Below, piece after piece: positions 1 through 12,470 of a stretch of DNA of 64,000 bases; positions within the stretch are counted from its first letter, which is position 1, and each line of letters opens with the position of its first letter. The notes below the pieces were generated by a model. That model ran no database searches and had not been told where the DNA came from. It worked only from the letters and a program-made list of their open reading frames with translations. The stretch is taken from NCBI GenBank assembly GCA_973895155.1, contig OZ316891.1:62001-126000 (forward strand). Direction: 5' to 3'. The stretch is from Marsupella aquatica (Eukaryota; Marchantiophyta). Position numbers and translations under genes: made by a program.

Positions 1-179
1 TCACGACTGTACACATTGAATTAGTTCTACTCAGCCATTTCCCACGTCCAAATTTGAATGGTGACACTTTTGATACTAACGGAGTTTAAAGGTTTCAACA
101 TGAATGCTATTGCTGCAAAAATGTTTAACCGGAAATGTTATGGGAGTTTACGGTTTAACCGGAAATGTTATGGGAGCCT

Positions 180-420
180 ACGAGCAACGAGCACATTAAG
201 GAACCAGATTGAAGACGGGCAATAGGAATTCTAGAAGCCCAATACTTCCCGACCATAATACCATCCCAACCATGGCGCAGAAGGGAATTTGAAGGCGGCA
301 AGCACATTAAGGAACCAAATTGAAGGCGGACAGGAATTCTAGAAGGCCAATGCTTCCCAACTATAATACCAGCCCAACCATGGCGTTGAAGGGAATTTGA
401 AGAAAGTGATGACGTCAAGT
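180..420. repeat. ~110-bp dispersed repeat, two tandem copies
   Basis: Two copies of a unit beginning GAGCACATTAAGGAACC and ending in GAAGGGAATTTGAAG. Further diverged copies occur at about 1590-1830, 5420-5600 and 6330-6520. It is interspersed with the 153-bp satellite family, so both probably belong to one larger repeat. No gene is seen. Confidence 0.75.
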
Positions 421-659
421 CAATTTTAAGCACTCCCTCGGAGGTGTAATTGTTCAGCATTTGTAAATACCTCGCACTATATATCACGACTGTACACATT
501 GAATTAGTTCTAATTAGCCATTTCCCACATCCAAATTTGAATGGTAACACTTTTGATACTAACGTAGTTTAAAGGTTTCGACATGAATGCTATTGCTGCA
601 AAAATGTTTAACCGGAAATGTTATGGGAGTCGACTACGGTTTAACCAGAAATGTTATGG

Positions 660-1590
660 GAGCTAATCAGCCATTTCCCACGTCCAAAATTGAATGGTGA
701 CAGTGCTTTTGATACTAACGGAGATTAAAGGTTTCGACATGAATGCTATTGCTGCAAAAATGTTTAACCGGATATGTTATGGGAGTCGACTACGGTTTAA
801 CCAGAAATGTTATGGGAGCTAATCAGCCATTTCCCACGTCCAAAATTGAATGGTGACACTTTTGATACTAACGGAGATTAAAGGTTTTGACATGAATGCT
901 ATTGCTGCAAAAATGTTTAACTGGAAATGTTATGGGAGTCGACTACGGTTTAACCGGAAATGTTATGGGAGCTAATCAGCCATTTCCCACATCCAAAATT
1001 GAATGGTGACACTTTTGATACTAACGTAGTTTAAAGATTTTGACATGAATGCTATTGCTGCAAAAATGTTTAACCAGAAATGTTATGGGAGTCGACTATG
1101 GTTTAATCGGAAATGTTATGGGAGCTAATCAGCCATTTCCCACGTCCAAAATTGAATGGTGACACTTTTGATACTAACGGAGATTAAAGGTTTTGACATG
1201 AATGCTATTGCTGCAAAAATGTTTAACTGGAAATGTTATGGGAGTCGACTACGGTTTAACCGGAAATGTTATGGGAGCTAATCAGCCATTTCCCACATCC
1301 AAAATTGAATGGTGACACTTTTGATACTAACGTAGTTTAAAGGTTTTGACATGAATGCTATTGCTGCAAAAATGTTTAACCAGAAATGTTATGGGAGTCG
1401 ACTACGGTTTAACCGGAAATGTTATGGGAGCTAATCAGCCATTTCCCACGTCCAAAATTGAATGGTGACACTTTTGATACTAACGGAGATTAAAGGTTTC
1501 AACATGAATGCTATTGCTGCAAAAATGTTTAACCGGAAATGTTATGGGAGTCTACGGTTTAACCGGAAAATTATGTTATGGGAGCCTACG
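660..1590. repeat. 153-bp tandem satellite array
   Basis: About six head-to-tail copies of a 153-bp unit. The anchor AATCAGCCATTTCCCAC recurs at 665, 821, 974, 1127, 1280 and 1433, so the period is 156 once and then exactly 153. Each unit contains two copies of GGAAATGTTATGGGAG separated by about 30 bp. Adjacent units alternate small variants (ACGGAGATTAAAGG versus ACGTAGTTTAAAGG), suggesting a 306-bp higher-order dimer. Diverged single units lie at 1-180, 484-660 and 4703-4900. No coding potential is apparent: the reading frames here are repeat artefacts. Confidence 0.92.
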
Positions 1591-1829
1591 AGCGACGAGC
1601 ACATTAAAGAACCAGATTGCAGACGGGCAATAGGAATTCTAGAAGACCAAATGAATACTTCCCGACCATAATACCAGCCCAACCATGGCACGGAAGGGAA
1701 TTTGAAGGTGAAGAGCACATTAAGGAACCAGATTGAAGGTGGGCGGCAGGAATTCTAGAAAGCCAATCTTTTCCGACTAAAATACCACCCCAACCATAGT
1801 GCAGAAGGGAAGGGTCTGTCGGCAATTTG

Positions 1830-3990
1830 AATTACTTGTTCCCAAGCTGCTGCCAAGTGCAAGCAAGCGTGGACGTGGGTTCCCACTTTAGTTAGACAAA
1901 CCATATCGAAGAAATTCATTGAACGTGGGACGAACGAAAGTATTGTGCTTGCAAAAAGAATAGAGATAGTTTGTGTCTATCCCAACTTCATATTCTCGTT
2001 GCCATTGGCAACAGAGAAGAAGATTTAATTGCACAATGAATTGGTAATACAGAGCGTACAATGGTTTTGGTGGGGACAGTTGCCAACTCAATAACTTTGA
2101 GCTTTTAACTATGTTATTACCTAATTATCGCTGAAAGTGCTCAGACAATAAATGTTCACCTATTGCCGTAAAGTATAAACATTGTGCACGTTTAGTTTCG
2201 CTACTTGAATCTACTAAATCAAATTGGCAAGTGTTGGATTACACATCACTTCCCAAGTTAAAGCAACTTAAATTAGCTGGAGTGAGGGTCGCCACCTATT
2301 GGAATTTGGAAATGGAGTGCTTCTTGTGCACCACCATCAGCTTTGCCTCGGCTGACTTTTGGTGTAGTCCTCCCATCAAGCGTGCGCAGCCCCTGAGACA
2401 CGAATTGCAGCTCATGAGCTTCAAACGCTCTACAAGCATTACAAGCATTTGTGTGGCAATTCTAATGGTTGTCGTGAGCAATTGAAGGATAGACTTATAC
2501 TGTAGATAATAATGCCGGCAGCCCCATCCCAATTTCCTCATTCCAATCAGTAGTGTGCTCTGGTTTATTCCACAGCTCTTGTGGGGCCCGATAGAAACTT
2601 CCAACCATGGTAACTCAAATGAGCAAGAAGCAGAAGAGGTATTCATCAATTTGACTAACCGGTGTTTTCTTTTGATTTAACAGGATTATTTAGTTGAAAA
2701 GATAACCCACCCTAAGAAAATTAACTAGGCGCAGGGAGGTTCTGGACAGCCCAAATGTCTATTTTTACTTAGAATCTCATGTTGAGCGAGTATTTAACCA
2801 AAAAGTTAAGTGCAAACACACATGGAACTTATCTTTTTTCACCCCCGCACTCACATAAATGTTTGTCGTGGTAGAAGAGCAGAGAGCCAGAGCCACGCAC
2901 TCTTTCAGTCCCACTTTGTCTTGGCTTGGGTTTGTTACTTACTATGCTCCATGTTGACAACATTCCCTACTCCTTGTTCCTCCTCGGACCCAATGACATC
3001 AGACTTTTAACATGACGGGTTTTTCAGTTAGAACTGGGGATAGGAGAAAAATTTGTCTTTAATCAATGCAAATGATCAGAACAGCCACACGTTCAAGCAC
3101 ATAATTATATACAAGCCATCTGGATAGTGCACTTGTGATGCTTGTTGAACTCAAACTGCCATCGGAAGCTATGGACAAAATGCTTGATAGAATTACACAA
3201 TCACTTGTTATACATAGTTGATATATTCCTGAATTCATTTTTCCTGTCCACTTGGAAATTGCACAGATTAATAGAAGTATCCATGAAGATCTGTCATCGT
3301 AGAAAGAGATTTCCAGCAAAAACTTGTAAGAAAATTGCAAGACGTGAGGTGCTCAACAGTTTTTTGTGTCTTGGCCAGTCTTGGGAGGCCATAGGCATTC
3401 GTCTATTTGCAGGACGTTTGTTAGCTTTTTTGGGTTTGCATAGATTACGGTACGGTGGCTACAGAGAGCAAATTGCCCGCCATCGCTCACGGATATGAAG
3501 GAAATGCTAAGTCGAGCAGCAATTCCAACCAGAAGAGAGAAGAGATAGGTACAAAGGAAGATAGCAGGAGAGCTAGAACTATAATGCGACAGAAGTGGCA
3601 GTGAGTTAATTTGAAGGCTGCTTTCATGCTCTGTGAAAAAATATGAAAAAGTTTTGTCTCGGTATGGCCAGCGCCCACTCGTAGTGGAAGTCTAAACTGA
3701 CCTCATTGAAATCTACAAATGTGATCCACCGCCGTGCAACAGAGGCCACCTCCCGTGGACCTGTCCACCTGAAGAATCTTAACCCACCTAGTATTCCCAC
3801 GGCCGACAATGAGGAAATCTTCTGCATCCCCCATGGAGATTCTACAACTGGGTAGCCAACGGATTTTTAGGAATAAGGTGGTACTAGGCTTTGAATCGGA
3901 ATTCAATTCCTGGTAGGCTAGAGATTGGCTGTCAGCTTTCAACTAGGAGAATGAGATTAAGTTGGGACTCCACGACGAACTGCCTAAGTA
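1830..3990. other. Non-coding stretch with weak coding-like debris
   Basis: No intact gene is recognised. Around 3110-3340 the plus strand gives a short protein-like run interrupted by stops, and scattered short frames follow to 3600. This may be an eroded transposon reading frame, but no family could be identified. The ORFs on both strands here are short and mutually overlapping. Confidence 0.4.
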
Positions 3991-4690
3991 ATGCTCTCTT
4001 TGTGGTTCAATTCAATGCCAACTTGGGGGAAGACATCCAACGACAACTTCTCTCCTCTCAAGGCACTTGACAAACATGCCGTAGTGAATGACTACAAAGC
4101 AAACTTTGACCCGTGTAACCAACCAGACTTCAAGCAGTTGGAATCTATCTACATCAAATGGGGCGACCCGGTGATCTATGAATTTATCAAGTTCATTGAG
4201 GCGCCGGTGGGTAAATTTACTCGGGCTAAGCTAGCCTCCGGTATTGAGCATCATCACATTTCAGCTCTGGTGGAATCCACACTCAAGATTTTCCCAACGG
4301 CTTAGTGACTCCGAGGTGTCTACTATCCTCTTCGACTACGTGGGTAGGAATCTGCGGTCAGTGTTGTTTTTGCTTCTCCTACAGGCACTTACCGGCCGCG
4401 TGTTCTGCATCACGGCCCCATTATTTTGACAACCTGGTAACACAATTCAACATTCGTGAAGCAGGAACTCGACATCCCACACATCAAAAGGAACGGCCGG
4501 ATCGCGAGGTCCTACAAGTGTGCCAAGGGGTGGAGTATAAGGCAAGGCAGAAGGCAGCTTTTTGGCAGGCATAGGCTGAGGAGCAGCAACAACGGGAGGA
4601 AGCTGAATTACAACACCTGGCATTACGGGCCCAAGAGTTTGAGGCGGATCGGGCATAGATCCGGGTGTGGATTAGCATTGAGTCTAGAGA
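3991..4690 (+). pseudogene. Degraded element ORF (gag-like?), frameshifted
   Basis: A 104-codon frame from an ATG at 3991 ends in a stop at 4303. Protein-like sequence continues in another frame to about 4430. It ends in a glutamine/glutamate-rich helical stretch near 4570-4650, read in a third frame. The order globular segment then Q/E-rich coiled coil resembles retrotransposon gag-type proteins, but no diagnostic motif (CCHC, protease) is visible, so the family is unassigned. It is flanked by satellite-family repeats on both sides. Confidence 0.3.
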
Positions 4691-5000
4691 GTAAATAATA
4701 TATCACAACTGTACAGAGTGAATTAGTTCTAATCAGGAAGCCTGGTCTTCTTTAATTTGTATCTCATTTCCCACGTCCAAAATTGAATGGTGACACATTT
4801 GATGCTAACGGAGTTTAAAGGTTTCAACATGAAAGCTATGGGAGTCTACGGTTTAACCAGAAATGTTATGGGAGCCTCCACTTTAACCAGAAATGTTGTG
4901 AAAGTCCATATGCTGAAACTTGGAGACATACCATGCATCGCATGTGAGACACAGCCTTTACATAAGAGTCTTGTATGGTGGGTTGGACAGTGAAGGCAAT

Positions 5001-6919
5001 TTGGGTCCTAGGAGTGTCTGAATGGAGTTGCAACACAGATGGAGGTGAGTAGCAAGGCATGAATACCGCAACCATGGATGTTGTACAGAAGAGAAGCTCC
5101 ATCACTGCACACTCGGCCTGAAACCACGCCACGCCACTGCCACCAGTAAGCATAAAAAACGCAACCATTCGGAAACGCCTTTGCTCGAAGACTGCATCCA
5201 ACAACGACTCGAATCCATCACTTGCTGCAATTATTGACAACGTTAGTACGCCATCCAAGCAACACAAGATTCACGATGCACTGCCACCAGTAAGCATAAA
5301 AACCGTAACCATTCGGAAATGCCTTCGCTCAAAGACTGCATCCGACAACGACTCTAATCCATCACTTGCTGCAATTATTGACGACGTCAGTACGCCATCC
5401 AAGCAACGCAAGATTCAAGATGCAGATTGAAGGGAATTTGGAGGTGGCGAGCACAGTCAAGGACCAGATTGAGGCCAGCAACAGGAATTCTCGAAGGCCA
5501 ATGCTTCCCGACCAAAATACCGACCCAACAATAATGCAGAAGGGAATTTGAAGGTGACGAGCACATTTGAAGGCTGGTACAGAAATTCTAGAAGCATTGA
5601 CCAAGCTTTGTTTCCTTTGTATTTCTCACGAACCTAATTGAATGGTGACACTTTTGATGCTAACGGAGTCCAATGGTTTCAACATGAATGTTATAGCTGC
5701 AAAAGACTTTTATTGGAAATGTTATGGGAGTGCGGGACTACAAGTGAGTCACAATGAATGCTAGTGGTGTATGAACACTTAAAAAATAATGTTATGGGAG
5801 CCTACGGCAACCACCCGTAAGTCACCCTAATCAATACTAGCGGAGTTTAAAGGTTTTAATAATAATGTTGTGGGAGTCCAAATGTTGAAACGTCGAGACC
5901 GTGCACTGCATGTAGGAGACCATGCACCGCGCTCCCTAAATACCCTGAAATGGCCTGAAGACCGGCCTCATTGCACGCGCTGTGCAGAGAAGATATATAC
6001 AGGAGTGAGTCCACGCGATTTGGGTCCTAGGAGTGTCTGAATGGAGTTGCAACACAGATGGAGGTGAGTAGCAAGGCATGAATACCGCAACCATGGATGT
6101 TGTACGGAAGAGAAGCTCCATCACTGCACACTCGGCCTGAAACCACGCCACGCCACTGCCACCAGTAAGCATAAAAAACGCAACCATTCGGAAACGCCTT
6201 CGCTCAAAGACTGCATCCAACAACGACTCAAATCCATCACTTGCTGCAATTATTGACAACGTCAGTACGCCATCCAAGCAAGACGTCAGTACGCCATCCA
6301 AGCGATGCAAGATTCAAGATGCAGATTGAAGGGAATTTGGAGGTGGCGAGCACAGTCAAGGACCAGATTGAAGGCCAGTGACAGGAATTCTCGAAGGCCA
6401 ATGCTTCCCGACCAAAATACCGACCCAACAATAATGCAGAAGGGAATTTGAAGGTGACGAGCACATTAAGGAACCAGATTGAAGGCTGGTACAGGAATTC
6501 TAGAAGCGTTGACCAAGCTTTGTTTCCTTTGTATTTCTCACGAACCCAAATTGAATGGTGACACTTTTGATGCTAACGGAGTCCAATGGTTTCAACATGA
6601 ATGTTATAGCTGCAAAAGATTTTTATTGGAAATGTTATGGGAGTGCGGGACTACAAGTGAGTCACAATGAATGCTAGTGGTGTATGAACACTTAAAAAAT
6701 AATGTTATGGGAGCATACGGCAAGTGACCACCCGTAAGTCACCCTAATCAATACTAGCAGAGTTTAAAGGTTTTAATAATAATGTTATGGGAGTCCAAAT
6801 GTTGAAACATTGAGACCGTGCACTACATGTAGGAGACCATGCACCGCGCTCCCTAAATACCCTGAAATGGCCTGAAGACCGGCCCCATTGCACGCGCTGT
6901 GCAGAGAAGATATATACAG
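5001..6919. repeat. ~1-kb direct segmental duplication
   Basis: Copy 1 (5001-6002) and copy 2 (6020-6919) are near-identical and share anchors such as TTGGGTCCTAGGAGTGTCTG (5001 and 6020) and the block ending GAGAAGATATATACAGG (6002 and 6919). Copy 1 has an extra internal 144-bp duplication (5135-5278 repeated from 5279) that copy 2 lacks. The segment also contains the ~110-bp repeat and fragments of the 153-bp family. Confidence 0.88.
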
Positions 6920-6936
6920 GCCAAACTCGGGGCGAA

Positions 6937-6958
6937 AACCCTAAACCCTAAACCCTAA
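6937..6958. repeat. Interstitial telomere-like CCCTAAA repeats
   Basis: Three consecutive units of the plant telomere heptamer lie immediately beyond the duplicated segment. Scattered single CCCTAAA/CCCTAA units continue through about 9000 and one pair lies at 34707-34721. The array is too short to be a telomere. It may be an interstitial remnant or part of a repeat family. Confidence 0.8.
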
Positions 6959-7257
6959 ATGTAAGTGTGTTTTCTGGTTTATCCCTTCTGTTAGTTAAAT
7001 CCAAAGACGACAACTGCAAAATGGTATTATACTTCTTGATAGTTCTTGTTTGATTGATTGATTTATGGCAACAACATTTGCAGGGCCCCAGGAGAGATGG
7101 AGCCACGGTGAACTAGGGTTGATTTGGGAGGCAGAGGATGGATACTAGCAGGGTGAATGGTGTGCGGGTTTGATGCCATCAGGGCTCGCCGTGGGATCGC
7201 CGCCTTATGTGGGGTGTCGTGATCATGAGTTCACGTTTCGAGAATGGCAGGATCAGA

Positions 7258-7890
7258 GTTCATCCCTTTGTGTTTTGCATGGCGGTGGCAGGGAGCCACA
7301 ACGAAGAAGGGAAGGGTTTAGGGAAAACCCCTTAACCCGTAAACACAAAACCCTAACTGCCAGGAGGGAAGGCTGAGTGGTGCCCTGGTTTGATACCATC
7401 GGGGCTTGTGATGAGATTGCTACACTATGCGGGGTTCTGATCATAAGCTCACATTTCGAGAATGGCAGGATTGGAGTTATCCCTTTGTGTGTGCGAGGCC
7501 GGGGCAGGGAGCCATGACGAAGAAGGTAAGAATTTAGGGAAAACCCCTAAACATGTAAACACAGAACCCTAACTGCCGGGAAGGCTGAGGGGTGCCCTGG
7601 TTTTCTGCCATGAATGGAGTTTGAGGTAATTCCAGGTTCGGGCAACCCTAATAAACCCTAAACTCCGGGCGGGTGTGTGCTGGCCAGCCGCACAGGGAGA
7701 GGCTCTACGCGATAGTCGTGCAGCGGGGAGTGGAAGAAGGCAAGGGTTTAAGGAAAACCCCTAAACAGGTAAACACAAAACCCTAACCGCTGGGAGGGAA
7801 GGCTGAGGGGTGCCCTGGTTTTCTGCCATGAATGGAGTTTGAGGTAATTCCAGGTTCGGGCAACACTAATAAACCCTAACTTCGGGTGGG
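7258..7890. repeat. Diverged tandem repeat with telomere-like motifs
   Basis: Three related blocks, at about 7280, 7500 and 7740, share GGGAAAACCCC, AAACACA(A/G)AACCCTAAC and GGGAGGGAAGGCTGAG-type segments. The last two also share a longer downstream segment (7585-7690 and 7812-7920). No coding gene is apparent. Confidence 0.7.
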
Positions 7891-8260
7891 TGTGCGCTGG
7901 CCAGCCACACATGGAGAGGCTCTACGCGATAGTCGTGCAACGGGGAGGTGGAAGAAGGCAAAGGTGGGACTAGTACAGTAGTGGTGCTAGACAGTATAGT
8001 TTTGTGGAGGGCGTTCGTGTTCTCTAAGGCGAGTGCTGTGCCCATGGAGTGAATGTGGGTTGAGGGTCTAGGGTCACGCGTCCTGGTTGCTGTAAAGCCA
8101 GGAATCGGGTGTCGCAAAATTAGATGGCGGGGAATGATTGAGTGTTACGGAATTGGCCAGAAAGAGGTGAATCCCGTGAGTGAAGCTCCAGGAGAGGCAG
8201 AGGTGAGGCAGTCCACAGTGGCCGCAGCGTATGGAGAGGCTCTACGAGATAGATGGCAGG

Positions 8261-9130
8261 GTAGGCAGAGTTGGTGCGAGGGGAGTACGGGAATACGGCC
8301 GCAGTGCTATCCGGGCTCCCAAAGCAGTGACGTTTGAAGAATGGTGTGGGGATTGATTTACTTTGTATTGTCATGGCACAACTGTCTTTTTTGGGCGTTC
8401 GGGGCAAGAAGAACACGAAACTAGGGTAAACCCTAAACCGTAAACGGTAAACCCTGAACCGGAAACGGTCAACCCCGAACCATAAATGTGAGTTGGCATT
8501 TGGAGGATGACAGGATTGTAGTTGATCCCTTGGTGTATTGGGGGCCGTGGGAGGGAGCCACGAGGAACAACGCAGGGGTAAGGGAACCCTCAAATAAACC
8601 CTAAATGACGGGGAGGGAGGGTGGGCAGAGTTGATGCGAGGGGAGTACGGGAAGACGGCCGCAGTGCTATCCGGGCTCCCGAAGCAGTGACGTTTGAAGA
8701 ATGGTGCGGGGATTGATTTACTTTGTATTTTCATGGCACAAATGTCTTTTTTGGGCATTTGGGGCAAGAAGAACACGAAACTAGGGTAAACCCTAAACCG
8801 TAAACGGTAAACCCTGAACCGGAAACGGTAAACCCCAAACCGTAAATGTGAGTTGGCATTTGGAGGATGACACGATTGTAGTCGATCCCTTGGTGTATTG
8901 GGGGCCATGGGAGGGAGCCACGAGGAACAACGCAAGGGTAAGGGAACCCTAAAATAAACCCTAAATGATGGGGAGGGAGGGTGGGTAGAGTTGATGCGAG
9001 GGGAGTATGGGAAGAAGGCCACAGTGCTATCCGGGCTCCTGAGGCAGTGACTTTTGAAGAATGGCACGGGGATCGACTTGCTTTGTAATGTTGGTTCCTT
9101 TGTATTTTCATGGCGGGACGGTCTTTTTCG
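8261..9130. repeat. 360-bp tandem repeat, ~2.4 copies
   Basis: The segment starting GGCAGAGTTG(G/A)TGCGAGG recurs at about 8264, 8624 and 8984, a period of exactly 360 bp. Each unit carries a block of variant telomere-like words (CCCTAAACCG, GTAAACGGTAAACCC) and a GGAGGATGACA segment. Because 360 is divisible by 3, a 385-codon minus-strand frame stays open across the units. It encodes a low-complexity repeat peptide and is probably not a gene. Confidence 0.9.
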
Positions 9131-10440
9131 AGCACTTGTGGCAAAAAGACCACGAAAAAGACCGCAAAGACCGGGCATTGCAATCGTTGGGCTGCACGAA
9201 AATGTATATAGCCTCTTGCAAACGCGCCTCTTGAGGGTCGATGCGTTTGACAGAGTTGTTGCTTTTGTTCGCTCCAATAATGATCCGTGTCCTTATCAAG
9301 TGATCTCTCAAATCAGCTTGACTTCTAATATTTTCAATTTGATCATGAAAAGGCATCGACTATGCTCGTAGAAACTTGTAGAGCCGTGGTCTATCAATTG
9401 CTAGATAGTATTTCTTACTGCCAAATCAAGCCAAGCTCTGTCTGGTGCAATGGAGCACTGGGTCAGTTCTTCCCTTTCAAAAACCAGATATGGAGATACA
9501 ATTTGAAGTCCTACATGCAGACTGGTCTTTGAATTCAAGCTGCCTCCTTTAGGAACTCCTGAAATACGAGCCTGTGTAATAGATTGGATCTGTAAGAACC
9601 CACAAGAGCGATGGTGCAGTCAGTGTGCTCGTTTTGTCCTTATGAAATTGTTATGTTCTTTTGTTTGTTACCGATTCAGATCTCCACTCCAAGAAAAGTA
9701 GGGCAACGCTCACTAAGCTGCATCAAGTTGTGGAGCAATGTTTGGTATTTCCTGCTCAGTAATTGTCTACTTCACAAGCTGAATCTGTTCGTCATATAAT
9801 TATTCTGTCCACCAGCACGACACGAGGAAACGACAATGCCAGAAGACAGATTGCTAGAGAAGGAGTGCTAGACAGAAATGACCTTCTGGCGCTGCAGAAA
9901 CAGGATTCTTAACTACCATGCTCATGATTCTTAACTGCCATTATAATTAAAGTGTTGTTTCATTACTTTAATTACAATTGAATTACAATTTGAAAAAAAG
10001 GGTGGGCAGTTGGTTAAGCGGGGTAAATAAAACTGAGTTGAAAACATACTCAGGGTAAATAAAACAGTTATTTTTGATAACTTTTACATCAAGGTTTACG
10101 GCATGGCATCCTCAATTTTACCAAAATCTTGCCGCAAACATGAATATTGGCATAATTTCATTGTGGAAACCAATCCGTTCCTATTTGCTGCGTGCCATGA
10201 TGACGTGGCGTGCTGTGGAGTCAGGAATTTTGGAAGGGACCTCTAGTGGGGTCCGTAAAGAATATAAAAATTGAATACAAAAGCCATAAGTGTAACAAGG
10301 TCTCACCTAGTGAATACATTTGCAAAGTAAAGTGATGCACCAATTAGTCAACATTTGCGTGGAGGGGTCACCAAACAAACTCTGGTCCTTTCTTGCTAAG
10401 TTTCTTAATCAAACCTCTAATTTCTTTTTTGAAAGTACAT
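9131..10440. other. Non-coding stretch, nothing recognised
   Basis: AT-rich DNA with only short overlapping frames. No repeat structure, RNA gene or protein family was recognised on either strand. Confidence 0.5.
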
Positions 10441-10444
10441 ACTG

Positions 10445-10577
10445 ATGGTAGTTTAAACGTTACTTGTGTCCTTGAACTCGAACTTGGAAAAATAAGGAAA
10501 TCTATTTCGATTGGTAATTTAAACGTTACTTATGTCCTTTAACTCAAACTTGGATAAATAAATAAATCTATTTCGAT
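10445..10577. repeat. 66-bp direct repeat, two copies
   Basis: TTTAAACGTTACTT(G/A)TGTCC followed by AACTTGGA(A/T)AAATAA and TCTATTTCGATTG occurs twice at a spacing of 66 bp (10451 and 10517). It lies downstream of the 3' end of the dioxygenase gene. Confidence 0.85.
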
Positions 10578-11087
10578 TGAATGTCCAAATTTGAGTTCTA
10601 ACATAAGTCGTGTACGTACGTAGGTACAGCGGACTCCCTCCCAAGTTTCCAAACAATCGGACGTGATCGAAAGAGGCACAAACTGCAGCTACTGTAGTTA
10701 GCGTCTCTCTCCGTGTTCCCAAACATTGGAAGATGGGCAGATTGCCTTACAGATATATTATGCGAAAGGACCGTGTCTTAGCTGGATTCACACACATGCA
10801 ATCGGAAGCGATGAATGACACATAAGGACTTGCACCAGATTTTATTGATACTTAAGGGCACAAAACTAAACATTTGGTGAGAACAGAATTCTCCTATGTA
10901 TAGTTACGAAGAGTTACGAGTAGACTGATTATTCTCGACATTATGATATAGGACAATTTCGGTGCTCATTCTAAACTTACATTATATATCATACCTCGCC
11001 AATTGAAATGGGCTGAGATTTAGCTATCAATGCCATGATCGATTGAATGAGGTCGGAGGGACACTCGTGTAGCTTATGGAACTATCT

Positions 11088-12470
11088 TTACACATCGATC
11101 AGGCAGAGAGCGAAATTCGCAATTTTGACCCTGGCTTCAACTGGGAGAATCTTGAAGTTGCCATCGTTCCTATTCTTGTGGAATAAACCCCAGTAGTATC
11201 CTCTGTACTTTTTGGGGTGCTCCTCATTCACTAGTTCCTTGAACGGCTCTATCCAAGCCGTGGTTGCAGGGTTGTAGAAGAGAGGGAAAGAAAATCGGTC
11301 CCTATTTTCATTCACCACCACGCGATGTTCGATGCTGTGATACTTGGCATTGCTCCACACCTGCAGCATATCTCCTAGATTGATCACAAAAGCGTCTTCT
11401 CGAGGGGCCACTGAGATCCACTCCCCGTCCTTCCTTCTCACCTGCACGCGTACAGTACTGTTTATGTCATTTGAATTATTCTCAGAGGATTGGCAATATG
11501 TCATTCATCAAACCCATTCGATGATGTCTCATTTCGGAAATTGAGACTCGGTACAGAACCTGATCTGTTTTCTCAATCAATCGGTCAGACGCATTTTTAC
11601 AAACTAGTATCTGATCTACGTATATCAACGTGAGAGTACAGGTAGCATTTTGTCTCTGTAGGCATTCTGGACAGAGCTTTCACTGTTAGGATTAAATGAA
11701 TATACATCTGCTTTCTGTATTGCATATCTTCCTGGAGATTTGGATCTGAGACGTGCGTCAGTGCTATCGTGAGGAAGAGACAAGACGATATTCACCTGCA
11801 GGCCTCCGACTTCATCCTGCACGAGGACTGTGAGTACTCCAGCATCAGTGTGCTGGCTAGCACCGAAAGTCCGGTCCGAGATTGGGCACTTGGGATAGTA
11901 GTTCATACGGATGAAGCTAGTGTTGTCGTCGAAGGGTTGGTAGAAGCGATCGAATTCAAGACCCAAGCTGAGGCTGATGACGCCCAGCACGTTGGACGCC
12001 AAATCGTCCACAGCTGCGATGTACGTTTCGCAAATATCTCTGAAGTCGGAGGGATTCTCCGGCCACTGATTGTGGTGCAAAACGTATTCGTCGGACACAT
12101 TCTCCCCGACCTGCTCCACGGGGAGCTTGATCGACTTGTTGCAAGCAATGTCCACCACTTCCTTCCAGTCGCGCTTGTACGCCGTGAGCTCCGCATCGTA
12201 GAAGCCAAGGAAGTTCTCGATCGAGCGCTTGATCTTACGCTTCTCGACCAGAGGCAAATCCACGAACTCTCGGCAAGTCTTTTGGAGATTCTGCACCCTC
12301 CGGAATGGGGCAAAGTCAATGACAGGAATATTCTCATCCTGGCTTAAAATTTTCTTCGGACGGAACTCCGGATCCACCACGTATGCAGGGTCTAGGTCCA
12401 GTTTTTTCCAGTCCTCTATCAAAACGCGCGAGTCTCGATCATCAACCGCAGTGCCTTCGGGGCGCCCCAT
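11088..12470 (-). CDS. 2-oxoglutarate/Fe(II)-dependent dioxygenase, At3g19000-like
   Basis: Two exons: 12470-11796 (225 codons, from ATG) and 11441-11088 (117 codons plus stop), joined by a 354-bp phase-0 GT-AG intron (11795-11442). The 342-aa product belongs to the plant DOXC dioxygenases, probably soluble enzymes that oxidise specialised metabolites or hormones with Fe(II), 2-oxoglutarate and O2. The metal triad is visible as H207 and D209 (QHTDAG) plus H264 (IEHRVV), and the 2-oxoglutarate-binding RxS as R274-S276 (RFSFPLF). The segments DWKEV, NQWPENP, GGLQVRRKDGEW and the WG...RN tail resemble At3g19000/At3g19010 as remembered. The N-terminal DIOX_N domain is abnormal: IPVIDF (48-53) runs straight into RVQNLQ, without the roughly 35-40 residues that normally carry the WGFFQVxNHG motif. 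The substrate is unknown. Confidence 0.88.

Noticed and set aside
8120-9277. 385-codon open frame on the minus strand
   Set aside because: It spans the 360-bp tandem repeat, whose length is divisible by three. The peptide is a translation of repeat units and telomere-like words (FRVYR runs), with no domain.
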